Shown: in pieces, positions 23,441 to 36,309 of the stretch
How the letters are laid out: each line of letters starts with the position of its first letter
How positions within the stretch are numbered: position 1 is the first letter of the stretch
From: Eretmocerus hayati
Lineage: Eukaryota > Arthropoda > Insecta > Hymenoptera > Aphelinidae
Assembly (NCBI GenBank): GCA_029851415.1
Contig: CM056744.1
Coordinates: 85,964,907-86,028,906 of the forward strand
DNA length: 64,000 nt
Direction of reading: 5' to 3'
The notes under the pieces: generated by a model
Seen by the model: only the letters and a program-made list of their open reading frames with translations
Told to the model about the DNA's origin: nothing
The model's database searches: none
Made by a program: the position numbers and the translations under genes

Positions 23441-24826
23441 AATATCATACGGGTACTGCATTATGACTACCACGTATGTTGGAGGCATTATCATTGATCG
23501 AAGAGTGCTGATTCCATCGAAATGCATAATTACGGTCCCAATGGAAAAAGTCCGAAACTTCTTCAATGGTACACAACTAACGAAAAAAATTCATATGTAC
23601 TCGCTCAATTTCTCCATGGAAACATATCATATGTATATCTTGGCTCCGATCTGAGACTAAAGGAATTATACGTTGCTGGAATTGATATGGACGTGATATG
23701 GACTAGGCTAATTCTGATGAGGAATAGTGGACGGAATGAGGAGAGTTTGTCTCGTTCCACGACACCGAGTCAGAATTTCTGCTCAGAATATACTATATGA
23801 GAATCAATAATATGCTGCATGATCAACCGCACAAAAGAACTGGGAATATAATTTTGAGACGTGACGCGTCTAGAAAGCCAAAATTTCAGCGGGTCTCTCG
23901 GGTTTTGTGATTGATTTCGAATATTGATATCATTCTATGCGCTATTACTAAAACCCATACTTCTTCGTGAGACTCTGAACATTTTAAAGCAGAAGTCCTT
24001 ACCGTAGTGCAAGGGAATGTCAGATTTATTCTTTTACAGATGAGGAAATGGCTGCAGAAAATGGTGAATTAGGATGGACACTGCGAAAGAAAAGAGTAAA
24101 GGCTGTTGGAGCATGTAAACTTCGTGCTCGCTGAGAGTGCTACAATGTTCTGGCACTGCAATGGTTCATTGGTCGCGTAGCCGGTATTTTACGTCAAGAG
24201 CAGCGTTGCGCACCCCGAAAAAGACGAGTCCGTAAGAGCACGTAGCAACAGAAGCCAAAAAACACATTAAAACTTTACCCGGTAAAATTTTACAATCTGA
24301 GAGAGGTGTGGAATTTCTCAGCGGATGAAATACTCTGGACTAAACTTCTGCGGGTTTTCGGTTTAGCCGCATAAATCTCGAAATATTACTCGTCAGTCCT
24401 GCTAGAGGGGCTGCATAGGCTATGGTGGATGCATAAAGGCTTTAGTGTGATACTGTTATATTTTCTATGAAGTATTGTGATATCATAGGTGAGGAATGAT
24501 ATTACCCGACGCGAGACATCAGCTTTAACAATTACAGTTGCGATCAAAAAATAGTCCTTCAAGCAGGCTAATCATATTTTTTTTACTCCTCTTCTTGTTG
24601 GTAATCAAGATTCAGCAATGTCCCATCGAAGAAAATTTCCAGACTCAATACTTGAGACCAATGTAGTCCACATTAGGATTCAACATCCAGAATCAATAAA
24701 TATCAGTCGATATTGGATATTAGAATATTCGTAATATGAGAATAATGATCCATCAAATAATAACCCATGACGTCGATTAATAGAATAATTTGAAATAATT
24801 TGGACTAGCGAAATTGCATGCATTTA
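23441..24826. other. Unassigned DNA
   Basis: No gene or repeat recognised. Confidence 0.45.
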
Positions 24827-24836
24827 AAAATATGGA

Positions 24837-25158
24837 ATGATACGATGTTCAAACGATTCTATCGGTATTTCCTGCTAGTTTTTTATTTTTCAGCAACGTA
24901 TTCGGCTTCGAGTTGCTTACCTTGAGCTCGTGTGATCGGCATGTCAAGTACCCAATGCCAATTGATATTATTATAACTGATTCTATTGCAAGACGATCGA
25001 ATCAGACAATAGAATCAGTTATAATAATATCAATTGGCATTGGGTACTTGACATGCCGATCACACGAGCTCGAGGTAAGTAACTCGAAGCCGAATACGTT
25101 ACTGAAAAATAAAAAACTAGCAGGAAATACCGATAGAATCGTTTGAACATCGTATCAT
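24837..25158. repeat. Near-perfect palindrome, 152-bp arms, 18-bp loop
   Basis: The arms 24,837-24,988 and 25,007-25,158 differ at three positions only, all transitions. The loop is 24,989-25,006. To the right, 25,159-25,193 repeats (inverted) part of the loop and the start of the right arm. The direct repeat AATATGGAAT(G/A)ATAC lies at each outer side (24,829 and 25,190). Confidence 0.95.
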
Positions 25159-25205
25159 CTGATCGTCTTGCAATAGAACCAGTTATAATAATATGGAATA
25201 ATACC

Positions 25206-28200
25206 GCCAGAGTCAGAAAAATGGAGTTCGAGATCATCCATCTATGACTCAATAATACAAAATCCCATTGGAATCATCATTAGGAGTAGGTATCAATTTT
25301 GGAATATGTAATTCCACGACCCGTTCTGAATTTTGGCGCTGCGTATGTGATATGTACACATCAAGAATAATGATGTGTCTCTGCTATCGACCCAATATAC
25401 TGTTGAGAAAATTAATCTCAAAATGTGTACATGCAAATTTTTGTCGAGCTAATGTTGGAGGAATTATAGAAGGAGTGATATGGGATTCTGTGACAACAAT
25501 AATGGAACTTCGAATCCCGACCTACAAATTTAAAATCATACAACCTACTCGAAAAAATGACATCCCTATTTTTACGAAATCGGCTCTTCTGTGGAGGCTG
25601 ATACAGTTGAGCAGTAGGAACAGATATGCTGGTCCTTCGGTTGGGTGAGATATTGCCATTATTCCCCTTCAACTGGAACAATTAGGGATTTACGGACGCT
25701 ATTTTTCAAAATCTCACTCTGACACGTTCTTTCAAGATACATACGAGAAACGATAGGATGGATTCTAAACCCTTTCAGCAATCTGAAGTCAAAAAATAGA
25801 CACCAGAAAGTGGTGAGAGAGCCGATGCTGAAAATTGCATTCGAAGGCATGAGCCCGCTCGAAAATTTGTATCTCCTAAAACACATGAGTTAGAATGCGT
25901 AGGTAAAATTGTGCTCATAATTCATGTAACTAAGAGATACGGGTGTTACATAGGTCTTAGAGAGTCATATTGATCTCGTTGAGTCCGTCCATCCTTCGTC
26001 TACATATTTAATGATTTTGAAATGATACAGGATTAACTTTTTGGTATATCCTTCAGAATGGATGGAAAATATTCGTTACATCTCTTTGGGACGCCACACA
26101 ACAGAAATGACCAGAATTGTTAGAAAGAGAAGTGACACGCTCGAGTAATTCAACTTTCTTGTCAAAAAATCTTGACATTCTACACTAGTGTGCTCCACAA
26201 CAAGGACCTATCACTATACTTAAGTATTGTTGACAATCGTAGATCTACAATTTTCTTCTCGTCAGTGATCAATAAACGTTTGAACCAGAGGATTATTCCA
26301 CATTCTGCATTTTCACTTGCCTCGTCAAACCATCGATTCCAACATTTTTACTTACGTCATGAAAACTCCCAAATGACCACGAATAAATGAATATATATCT
26401 TCTTACACTTTATGCTATTGAAACTCTCTCTATCTTCTTCATGACTCGTAAAAGGAACTATCCGTCTTGCTCCAATGAAAGCGCATCGCTCTGGTTTTAC
26501 TGGCCTCTACAAAATGAAGTACTTCCTCGTTGAAATGAGCATGTTAATTTGCCCCGGAATGTTTCATACTTGAGAAGCCCTCCCCCCAAACCTGCCCTAT
26601 CCTCCCCCATCACCGAGCTGTTTTCACGTGTCTCAATACCTCAAGCTTTGCATTCTCAGCTTTCCCTGTTATACCTCGACTGACTTGAGCAATATATATA
26701 TATACATATAGTTCTTTGATTTAAAGATCGCAATGCGAGTTGGACTTTGTTTCGTGGCGTAGATAAACTTTTAAATATGGTATATCTGTAGACAGTTGGT
26801 TAGAGAAATTCTCAAGCGCATGGCAGAGCCGTTAATAAAGTGAGCATTCGAGACCAGACTGCATTGAGGGCTATGATGTGCTGGTAAAACTAAAGAATTT
26901 CCTTCAAGAAATTGCTGAGAAGGAGGATAGATCTTGAAGAGGCAGTCACCGTTTGAATGAAAGGGAGCCAGGGTACCAGAGTGCGAAGAATGCAAGCTTT
27001 GCGAAAAATTCAAGCCTCGTGGATGAGAAAACGAGAGAGACAGAGAAATGAGTATATCGAGCGATTTTATGAGAAAGAAGAAGAATGTAAGAGTGAGAGG
27101 GTTTTACCCCCTTGCAGATGCGTTAAAGGAGATGTTCATCTCTGAAGCTGTATGGCGCGCGAGAGCGTTTCAAGAATTCATGACCCTCCGTCATCATTAA
27201 ATGTCTTGTTACGCACGGTGCTTCATATTCATCCTGGACCCCCCTAACGCGAATTTAAAACACTTTTGGACGGCTCTTCATCACGATGCTGGCCTCAGCG
27301 CGTTTCATAGTGATTTACATCGTAGAAGTGAGAGAATGAACTTTGATTTTTTGATGAACTGTGAGTGCCAACGCTGAGCGACGGACTCACTTAATCGACA
27401 CAATTCTTACTTGAAATGAAGAACTTTGAAGATGGTCCTGGCTACCTGTTATTTCAGTCTCGATTTTAGTGGTGTAGTTAGATGTGTCTACGAATTATGG
27501 AAGAATTTTCCTCTGTTATTAAAATCTTTTCGAACGATACTGTCGAGAATCTTTTCCTGTTGTGAAATTCATTTTGATCCTCTCCGCGGTCCAGCTAATC
27601 GACGTGGAAGGAATAGAAAATTTTTTAGATGTATTCGTTGAGTGTGATTCATCCTGTAGATGAGACTCAGTCATATGAAGGGTTCCGGATCAGAACGGTA
27701 TGAGTCCATTTTAGATTTTCAAGAAACCGATTCGGTATTTCACAGGCTGTTTTTATTGGAAATCACTGTTCGGGAAATTTTCAATGATATTATGTATCCG
27801 ATGATAGAAACTCATGAACCCAAGAATAATTCTTCCCAAAAGTATCTATCGATAGCAACGACCTCGAAAATACCAAAACAGCCTTTTGGAAATCTGGAAT
27901 TGACTGATACCGTTCTGATCTAGAGCCCTTCACATTGATATGTCACGCATATGAAGTCTGGAAAGTGAATGTGTTTGAAGCGTGGTTTGAAGCAACAATT
28001 CAGATGCATAAGATTCCATTATATGAGACGTGAAATTTCTAGATCTGAAATCCATCAATCTACAACCATACATAGATGATATCAGGAAGATGATATTGGG
28101 GATTGTAATATATTAGAGGAAGAGATTCTAAAATGTATTATTCTACAAAATCTTCTTATTAGAACAACTGGATTTGGGAGAAACCGGATTGGAAAAAATG

Positions 28201-28480
28201 TACCCCGACACATAGAAGGGTCAATATGGGTTGCATCGCCGCATTCGCTGGTATTTGTTTCTTGTCATTCAGGATTCCACATGTTTCGCCCATTTCCAAA
28301 TAATGAGATTGGCATGATTCATTAATAGCGTTATTGCCTACCTCGCTAACGTTCATCCGGCTTGGGAATGTCTCTAATATGTTACGAGCCCCTGTACTTT
28401 AACAAAGTAACATTGAGATTTCATAATACAGTGAATTCGGGAATAAAATTTCCTTGATGTAACCTAGTAACTGTGACTGA
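25206..28480. other. Unassigned, apparently low-copy DNA
   Basis: No gene was recognised in six frames by motif. It contains a short TA run near 26,691-26,706, a C-rich patch near 26,580-26,615 and nothing else I can support. Exons of an unrecognised gene cannot be excluded. Confidence 0.4.
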
Positions 28481-28544
28481 AAACTTTTGAGTTGGTGTGA
28501 TGTTGCGCATAGCGAGGTTCCTGGATCTCCAGTATGTTATCTGG

Positions 28545-29475
28545 AAATTTCGCCCAGTTGGCCAGCTCCAGCGACGGCCTCAGCCCCAATCCCAGCCCCT
28601 GCCTCAGCAATGCCCCATCCACGGCCCAGCACCAGTCCCAGCTACAGCTCCAGCCTCAGTCCCAGTCACAATCTCAGCCCCTGCCTCAGCAACGCCCCAT
28701 CCACGGCCCAGCACCAGTCCCAGCCCCAGCTCCAGCCTCAGTCCCAGTCACAATCTCAGCCCCAATCCTAGCCCCTGCCTCAGCAACGCCCTATCCACGG
28801 CCCAGCACCAGTCCCAGCCGCAGCTCCAGCCTCAGTTCCAGTCACAATCTCAGCCTTAACCACAACCCCAGTCTCAGCCTCAGTCCAGCCTCAGCCCCAG
28901 TCTCAGCCTCAGCCGCAGCCCAAGACTCAGCCCCAGTCCAGCCCCACCACAACCCACAGCCCCAGCCTCAGCCCCAGCCCAACCTCATCCCCAGTCACAG
29001 CCGCAGCCCCCAGCCTCAGGCTCAGCGTTAGCTCCAACCTCAGCTTCGGCCACGACCCAGCTTAGCCTCAGACCCAACATTGACCCCAGCCTCAGCCCCA
29101 GCTCCAGCCCGAGCCACAGCCCTAAATTTAGCCCCAGACTCAGTCCCAGACACAGTGACAGCTCAGCCTCAGCCCCACCCGTAGCCCCAGACCCAGCCTT
29201 GACCCCAGCCGCAGCCCAGTGTCAGCCCCAGCCCAGCCTCATCTCTAGCTACAGCCCCAGCCTCAGCCCCAGGTTTACCCCCGGCCTCAGCTCCAGCCTT
29301 AGCCCCAGCATCAGCTCAGCCACAGATCCAGCCACAGACCCAGTCTCAGCCCCAGCCTTAGCTTCAGCCTCGGCCCCAGTCAAAGCCTAAGCTCCAGCCT
29401 TAGTCATAGCCCCAGCCTCGGCCGAGCCCCAGCCCCAGCCACAGCCGAGCCTCAGCCCCAGCCACAGACCATCCA
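28545..29475 (+). repeat. CAGCCC/CAGTCC low-complexity array (~0.9 kb)
   Basis: Degenerate units of CAGCCTCAGCCCCAGT type fill the region. An ~85-bp higher-order duplication (GCAACGCCC(C/T)ATCCACGG followed by CCCAGCACCAGTCCCAGC) is visible at about 28,605, 28,690 and 28,783. All three forward frames stay open for long stretches only because the unit lacks stop triplets. They read as Ser/Pro/Gln-rich and I do not call a gene. Confidence 0.85.
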
Positions 29476-29567
29476 TCCAAAAGGAAAGTTTTGGCTTATC
29501 GGGTCTTAGAACAACTGATCGGCTCATCAAATCAACTAAGTAGTCCAATCCGTACGGAATAGTACAT

Positions 29568-29766
29568 TACGCAACAAGTGCGAGAAGGGCGATTTCCACA
29601 CAAGTTGCCGATCGAGTGTGAGAAGTAAAATTCAAAAACTGTGCCCGCGAAGCGAGCGTGCGTGAATGTGTACTTCGAGGTGTGCGTGAAGTTCAAAACT
29701 GTGCGTGAATTTCACTTCTCGCACGAGTCGGCAACGAGTGCGGAAACTTCTCGCACGTGTTGCGTA
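29568..29766. mobile_element. Palindromic MITE-like element (199 bp)
   Basis: The left end TACGCAACAAGTGCGAGAAG is mirrored by the right end CTTCTCGCACGTGTTGCGTA. The inner parts share CAAGTTGCCGA and repeated GTGCGTGAA/GTGCGAGAA words. No coding sequence. Related words recur at 30,430-30,600. Confidence 0.65.
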
Positions 29767-30420
29767 TATTATTTTTTGCAATTAGTGCGCAAAGTTGCAT
29801 CACTGCGGCTACGAAAGCTGTGATCGGGGCGGGGGTTCGGGGGGCGGAGCCCCCCGACTGAAAAAAAAAATTCTGAAAATGGTCTAAAAAAGTCTTCCTC
29901 TCATAAGTATTCCGAAGACACTGCACAATTCCAACCATAGTTGATTTTTGAATAATCAAAAATTGAAGGGTATACAGATGAATAATTGGATCATTCCAAA
30001 AGAATCATTCCCAATAATTGATATTCTTTGGTGAGTTATTAAATGACAAGTCTTTGAATAAAATTAGTCAGAATTTTTATGATTTCAATGACCTACCTAC
30101 AAAATTCAAATCACTGAAGACAAGATTAGAGTTCTGAGTATTAAACTAAATATCTGTTTTCGTTGGTTGAGTATACACCATCATTAGAGCATACATTCAG
30201 AGTTTTCTCTAAGTTGATCAAAACTGAACATCTCTTCGAACATCATAATAGAATATAAACTCATCAGTCATCTCTATCACGGACATTCTTATCAAAAGAA
30301 TGTGATTAGATGGTGGCGAGAACTGATTAAAACTTGGACTAACTAACTTGGAACGTTTTGGACCGTTCAGTTTCATGGATCGGAAAAGACTCTCGAGATC
30401 GTCAAACATCTCACAGATAT
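29767..30420. other. Unassigned DNA with a GC hairpin at ~29,835-29,860
   Basis: A GGGGGTTCGGGGGGCGGAGCC stretch followed by CCCC forms a strong short hairpin. The rest is AT-rich with no gene recognised. Confidence 0.45.
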
Positions 30421-30760
30421 GCCAAGTGAATTGTGCGAGAATTTACATTTACGCATTGCAATCTGTGCGAGAAATGAATTTCACGCACAGTTCATCGGTG
30501 CGTGAATGTGAAACTGTGCGAGAAGTCTTTTCCGCATTACTTCACGCACTGCTGATAATGAAGAGAAGTTGGATTTACGCACAACTTTGCGCACGAAATT
30601 GCAAAAAAGTCAAAAGCCATCACCTGCAACACCGGCAACACCGACAATACCAGCAACACCGTCAACACCAGCAACATTGGCAACACCAGCAACACCAACA
30701 GGGACCCACCGACCCACTGAACCACCTACCTACCGGACCCACCAACCCACCAACAGAACC
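30421..30760. repeat. GTGCG-rich repeat followed by (CAACACCAG)n
   Basis: 30,430-30,600 carries repeated GTGCGAGAA, GTGCGTGAA and TTTACGCAC words as in the element at 29,568. 30,622-30,700 is a nine-base repeat, CAACACC(A/G)G, about nine units, followed by CCCACCGACCCAC-type sequence also seen at 18,215. Confidence 0.75.
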
Positions 30761-33700
30761 AGCGACGCCATCACGATACGAGGCATCCGAACGGATAAAA
30801 TTAGACTGGTGCTCAATTGATTTATTTAATAAGAACTATGAGACGAATATTGCATCACTCTCAACCAATAGTTGATCATTAAAAAACGTATAACGTGGGA
30901 GCAGAGTCCATACTTATCGAAAGAAGGAGCTCCAACAAGTTTTCTCTTGCATCATAATCACTTGCTATTAGCTTCCGTTGTTCCTAATTAAAAAACATAC
31001 ATACTTTTTATGACACTCGTTCATCCATGATGTTTGGTATGTTCGAGCTGTGATTTTCTCCAAGAATACATGGAAAGAGGTAGAGGAGAATCATGAATAT
31101 TCCCATGAGTTTGTATCTCTAGTGTCTTAAGAATCAGTTCATCCCAGAAAAGCTGTTCTTTCGGTTCCGTTGAATCAAATTAAATTGAAATAAGGCGTGT
31201 GCTGCAGCGAATCATGTTGACTGAATAATAAAATTGCTCGCAAAATCTCAAGCACCGGAGAGCACATCAACTTTCGTTACCATGAACATATTCCACTGCA
31301 GTGTCCTAGTTTCTACGTGTGCAGGTTTGGAATATTAAATACAATCAATCTCATTTTGAGTCCTACTGGACTCCAATAGAATCTGAATACATATTTCAAT
31401 TTCGACTAGTTCTCTCTGCGATTTGAAGTGAATCTATGTAACTCTTCCCACAAAACAAGGCTGCAATCTAGGAGCAATCTTCTTAGAGAAAAGAAAGAGA
31501 ATGAATATCGGAACGTGTCAATTCATCCTATTTATATGATATTGAGAATTTTTCCGATGGATACGATATTCATCTATCCCACGCCCTCATTTCATCAGAA
31601 CAAATTCGATTATCTGCCTTCGATCCAGACGTGCAGAGTCTACAGGAATTCAATTTCTTCGTCAGTTAATGGTCCAAATTGAGATCTCTTGAAAGTTCAT
31701 TCACTCACATACTCATTTACTGAGAATCAAGAGGTACCTTCAGACAAATCCTTTGGTTGAGAATTCACAGACTTGTTTGAAACGAGTTCAAGAGTTCTAT
31801 CAATTTTCGATAGTCGTCTTGTACGACTCGAGAGTGACTTTGTAGACGTCTCTGAAGTGTGAATACTCATTCGATCTCAGTGTCTATTTCGTTACTTCAA
31901 GTGTGGAGTAGTATATATATTTGTGAGTGTGTTTCACACACTCTAGAAAGATAGTAAAAGTGGGCGCAGTATACGAGCGTACTCCAGAGTATTTGAGCTC
32001 ATCCGATTTGATGGCGGAGTTTATGCACGCCTGTTTTCATACTTTTTGCACACTGAAACTCACTTTCTAGAGCAAACGTGACTACTTCAAAGCGTCGTGT
32101 CTTGCTTCTGTATGTTCTGCTTTCCTCGACGTCGACGTTGATTTTTCTGTCTTATTTACTTTGTAGAGTTTGAGTTATGGCTTTTGATTCAATGGGATTT
32201 TTTTAGCATTAGTTCGAAATCTTAAAATGTGACTGTCAACCGAGAGGACGCACCAAAATTGAGAGGGTAACTAAATGTACTGATAGTTGCCTGAAATATT
32301 TAGGTGATTTGATGAAAATTGCGAGTGAAATATTTCTATTTCTACATGATTTGTTAATTTTTGCTAACCATCTCAATGTCATGGGTTATGGGTCATGGAA
32401 AGATTGAAAAAGAAACATACAATTGATAATAATTTTGAATCTATCAATTTCTGATTTCAACTCATCTCATAATGTTGCATCTTTGTGCCATTCTTACAAA
32501 AGACCAGCTTTCTTGTGACTCAGTTTCCTCTCGGAATGGGGTTCTCTTACGATTAGACTTTTGTCAGCACACAGTTTCATTCGATTCCCGTATGCATTTG
32601 AGGATTAGATTGATCACTCTTCGCGGATGATGGTGGGGATCAACAATCGGATCACTTATATTGTTTCTACGTTAAGCAATGTTATATTGATATCATCTCA
32701 AACGATTGGCCTGGGGTGTATCGGAGAGTGTCTTGAATAGCTTTGATTATAAGCGATTGGGATATAGATATCGTTTTTCGTCATTCTCGAACAGTTCTTG
32801 GATCGAGGTCTCATCATCAGTATTTGCAAGTATTTGTATTTGCTGTTGAGAAAATTTGGCGAAATTCCTCATCCGCTCATCGACGTGGGAAATTAATCAT
32901 AAAATGAATACCCATCAATATTCATCTCATTACATATCCCAGATGGAACGTTATATAATTACATTGTATTCTCAGGCAAATACACAGCAACTTTTGGGCA
33001 AAATTAGTCCTATGATCTCTTCTTATCGTGGCTTTTTATACCATTCCAATACCCACAATCATTCTCGTACCAGATGATTACGACGCCCCGCATGCAACAA
33101 AATCCAACCAGAGCAAAAATCAACAACGTGGCGTTGAACTCGCTTGCGAAGCTACTGCATTTCCCATTTCCGTCCGAGAGCTGGTAAACACCCCCCCCCC
33201 CCCTCAACTTGTCAGCTTTCAAATGAATAATCATGCGTCAGCTCTCGAACTCTCAAACATTGCACAACGAGATGGTAGAAGCAGTCCTCGTCGAAATTCT
33301 GTAAAAACTCGTGATGCTTGCAGATGGAGAGCTGCTCTACTTGCGAGTTCAGTCTTTGAACTTCGTTACAGAGTGCACTTCATAAACAGAGGCGCGCGGG
33401 AATCTCCTAACTCATTACTGCGTGGAGCACAATTTCAACCAACTATGTAACCCAACCCTCTTCCATTAATTCGAAAAGCCCCCACAATATAATACTCTCG
33501 TGGTACATATTCACCAAACACTGCCTGGCTGCTTATCAATGTATATGGGTATTATTGCAGTACCTTACACGATTTAGTTCTAGGTACCCAATCATTTTTC
33601 AGTAGGCCACAGGGATGAACCTAGCAGCCTCACCTCGTAGATCTTGTTCAATTTGATGACACTTTTGTGGGAAGAAAGCATAGAAATGATGGAGTTCACT

Positions 33701-33861
33701 GTTTAGTGGAGTAGATTGTCCACGGAACTGACATGAAACCTCCGTAACATGCCCGAAGGACCATAACTTGGGCTCATGATAAACGTATTCCAAATATAAG
33801 ACCAATGATGATTTGTTGGTCGAACCAATGGGGATGCCTGATAAACTCGATAATTTTTTTT
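30761..33861. other. Unassigned, apparently low-copy DNA
   Basis: No gene recognised. The longest open frame (33,028-33,450, plus) crosses a C run at 33,189-33,202 and shows no domain. Exons of an unknown gene remain possible. Confidence 0.4.
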
Positions 33862-33931
33862 CATAATACGAATTTTAATATGAATTCTAAGATGTACGGG
33901 TGCAACGAGCTAATGCCTCTATATCCAGTCT

Positions 33932-34339
33932 TGATACTGGTTCTGTCACATGCACAATTGAATTTATTCGATTGAGCATGCGCACCTTCGAGTTGTGTAA
34001 ATGACACGATCATTATGGCAAACCCATTTGAGACTGCCTTTCTCGCGAGCACTTGTGAATCCTCTCGATTCGTATAGTATAAAGGCGCTCCGATGGAACT
34101 TACATCAGCGTCGGGCAGAGCTCGATAGTGTGCGTGTACTCTGCCCCTGAAGAGTCTGCCACTATCGAGAAACGAAACGCTGACCGCGTTCAAAATCATT
34201 TCTCCAAGATCATTGCCATATTTTCCATCATATTTACTTTTCATCAAAATTCTTCGACATGCTTCGTATTTAAACGAGGCTCGAAGGTGCGCATGCTCAA
34301 TCAAATAAATTCGATTGTGCATGTGACAGAATCAGTATT
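33932..34339. mobile_element. Nested palindromic element (~408 bp)
   Basis: The ends T(G/A)ATACTG(G/A)TTCTGTCACA and inner blocks GATTGAGCATGCGCACC are mirrored over about 65 bp. The mirrored pair lies inside the left arm of element B, whose right arm is uninterrupted at the same point (35,795-35,805). This shows a later insertion. Confidence 0.75.
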
Positions 34340-34805
34340 AAGGCGAGGGTATAGGCCTGCGCCATATTGGATTTCCTAGAGATAATCACCCGTAATCCGT
34401 TCGGAGAATAACTCAAATTATGATGAACCGAATTATCTGGAATTTGATATGGGCGTATAAAATGCCTGTCCGAAGAGCGCATCGTGGCCAAAAGTCATAT
34501 TCTATGTCGGGAAAGTGTTTTTCCAAATTGTGATTTTGATGTCGTCTGCTGCAATGAGGGCACTCAGCCCCGAGATTGATTTTATGCGACGCGATCACAC
34601 AATTTATTGGGGATTTGGCGACGATGCGCTCTTCTCTTGAAAATGCTCATATGGTTCTAGACTCTTTCTCATCTCGTTGTTTACGTTCTAGGCAAAGTAA
34701 ACCAGCATGATGGATTTTATTGGCAAAAATTCCCGAGCAAATCCGAGTCGGCAAAGATTGAAAGGTGAAGAATCGCGGGTCCCACCGGTGGGACCCGTCG
34801 CAGCG

Positions 34806-35260
34806 AACGTGTTAAAGTTTCAACCATGTCAGCTAGGTTCCCTGTATTTTAGAGCGATGATTTCATGTTCAATTATCTGAATCCGTTGAAATTTGGTTGA
34901 ACTCTGAAGCTTTTGTGATCGAAAATTAGAAAGTTATATTCTCATTTCTATTCTACTCAAGATGTATTTGAAAGAGACAGGATATAATTTGCTTTGTTCC
35001 AGCCTCTAAACCATTTCTAATCATTCTGATCATTCTATCCAAGGTTCCAGTTCCAATGTCCTAGAACACTCGGTCAAAATGGCGCATCCAGGTCATTTTC
35101 AGGGATAAAGTCAATCTTAGAATATTGAATTGAATTTGAAATCATATATGCCAAGATCCCTGTGTTTCAGAGGGATAATTTTATGTTCAAAATTGGGTAG
35201 CGGTTCAGCATTGATGAGTTTGTATAACTATTGTCATGATCTGAAACTGACATATTGAAC
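34806..35260 (+). repeat. Diverged copy of the ~300-bp unit
   Basis: It shares CTGAATCCGTTG, CAAGGTTCCAGTT, CATCCAGGTCATTT and GAGGGAT with the tandem units at 5,069-5,890, in the same order. Confidence 0.8.
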
Positions 35261-35905
35261 ACAAGGTTTCATAACTACAAGAAAGATTTGATATTCCTCG
35301 AACAGCATTTTTGAGATTCCTGGTCTTTGGAAGTCAGTCTCAAACCCATCAGGTTATTTGAATTATTTGAAAATAAATTCATTGTTCCCATACAATCTGC
35401 ATGTAACCTAGAAATACAGGCCAATGAGGCCGAGTCTATTCATGAATGTTCAGAATGCTTTTTGATGTTGAGCCATCGCTAAGCGAGACTAGCTCGAGAG
35501 TCTAGATTCATTATCTGCTTCATTCAGTCGCATACATGCACATGGATGTTGTATTGCATGTATGCTTTATCGTGATACATATATAAATATATCAGAGACT
35601 CCCAGAGGCCCTGATGGGCCCAGAGGTTCTCTCACATGCAAACACATACATATGTATATCAATATACGTGGTGACCCCCGCTGATCACACGCGAGTTTGG
35701 AGTCTCAGTCTCAGAAACTTGGTGACATCAGGGGTGCCACAATGTCACTAGAGCCGATTCGATATGGCGTGGCCCTATCCCCTCGCCTTGAGACTGGATA
35801 TAGAGGCATTAGCTCGTTGTACCCGTACATCTTAGAATTCATACCAGAATTTGAATTTGCCGCACGAGCATATATACCATCATTAGTTTCGAAATTTTCA
35901 TAATA

Positions 35906-36307
35906 CTTGACCGTTAAGTTGGTGCGTAAAGCACAGCGACCGTGCGTAAAGCAGTACTTTACGCTTGAGCGATCGTAACGCAATCGCTTTACGCACGGTT
36001 ATATTGCTCTACACCTCGTTTCTGAATTCATGAAAATTCCCAAGAGTACGGTGGATTCAAAGAAAATCGTGCTATAAATGGATCCAATAAAAGAAAGTCC
36101 AGTTTTCCTTCATCGACGAATTCAAGGCACAGTTCCCGACGCGATTATGGCGTTCGCACTGGTGCCGTCCTCATTTCCCGCCTGCGCCGGGTCGCTACGC
36201 TCGTCGAGCGTTAAACAACTCAACCGTGCGTAAAGCACCACAATCGTGCGTAAAGCATCGCACTCGGACGTGGAGCGACTTTTTCGCCATTGGTGCGTAT
36301 AATACTA
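35906..36307. repeat. Cluster of GTGCGTAAAGC motifs
   Basis: GTGCGTAAAGC occurs near 35,922, 35,943, 36,226 and 36,246. Its reverse complement GCTTTACGCAC lies at about 35,987, with partial copies nearby. The block ends with GGTGCGTATAATAC at 36,292. No gene is seen. It resembles the subterminal region of a small DNA transposon but has no clear TIR. Confidence 0.6.
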
Positions 36308-36309
36308 TA

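Larger units (their letters stand above)
33862..35875. mobile_element. Dispersed repeat element, copy B, with nested insertion
   Basis: The left arm (33,862-33,931 continuing at 34,340-34,380) is the approximate reverse complement of 35,750-35,875. Shared blocks are AATTCTAAGATGTACGGGT, ACGAGCTAATGCCTCTATAT, then AAGGCGAGGG and GCCATAT. The left arm is split by a 408-bp palindrome. The body at 34,806-35,260 matches the internal units of copy A (5,069-5,890). No transposase is recognisable. The TSD is not resolved. Confidence 0.65.

Noticed and set aside
26691..26712. TATATATATATACATATA as a promoter TATA box
   Set aside because: A simple AT dinucleotide run with no supporting gene downstream.
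28487..29390. Ser/Pro/Gln-rich open frames in three forward phases
   Set aside because: The CAGCCC-type repeat lacks stop triplets, so all frames stay open. No start context, splice signal or domain favours one.
33028..33450. 140-codon plus-strand frame
   Set aside because: It crosses a run of about 14 C, has no recognisable domain, and the opposite strand is equally open in part.
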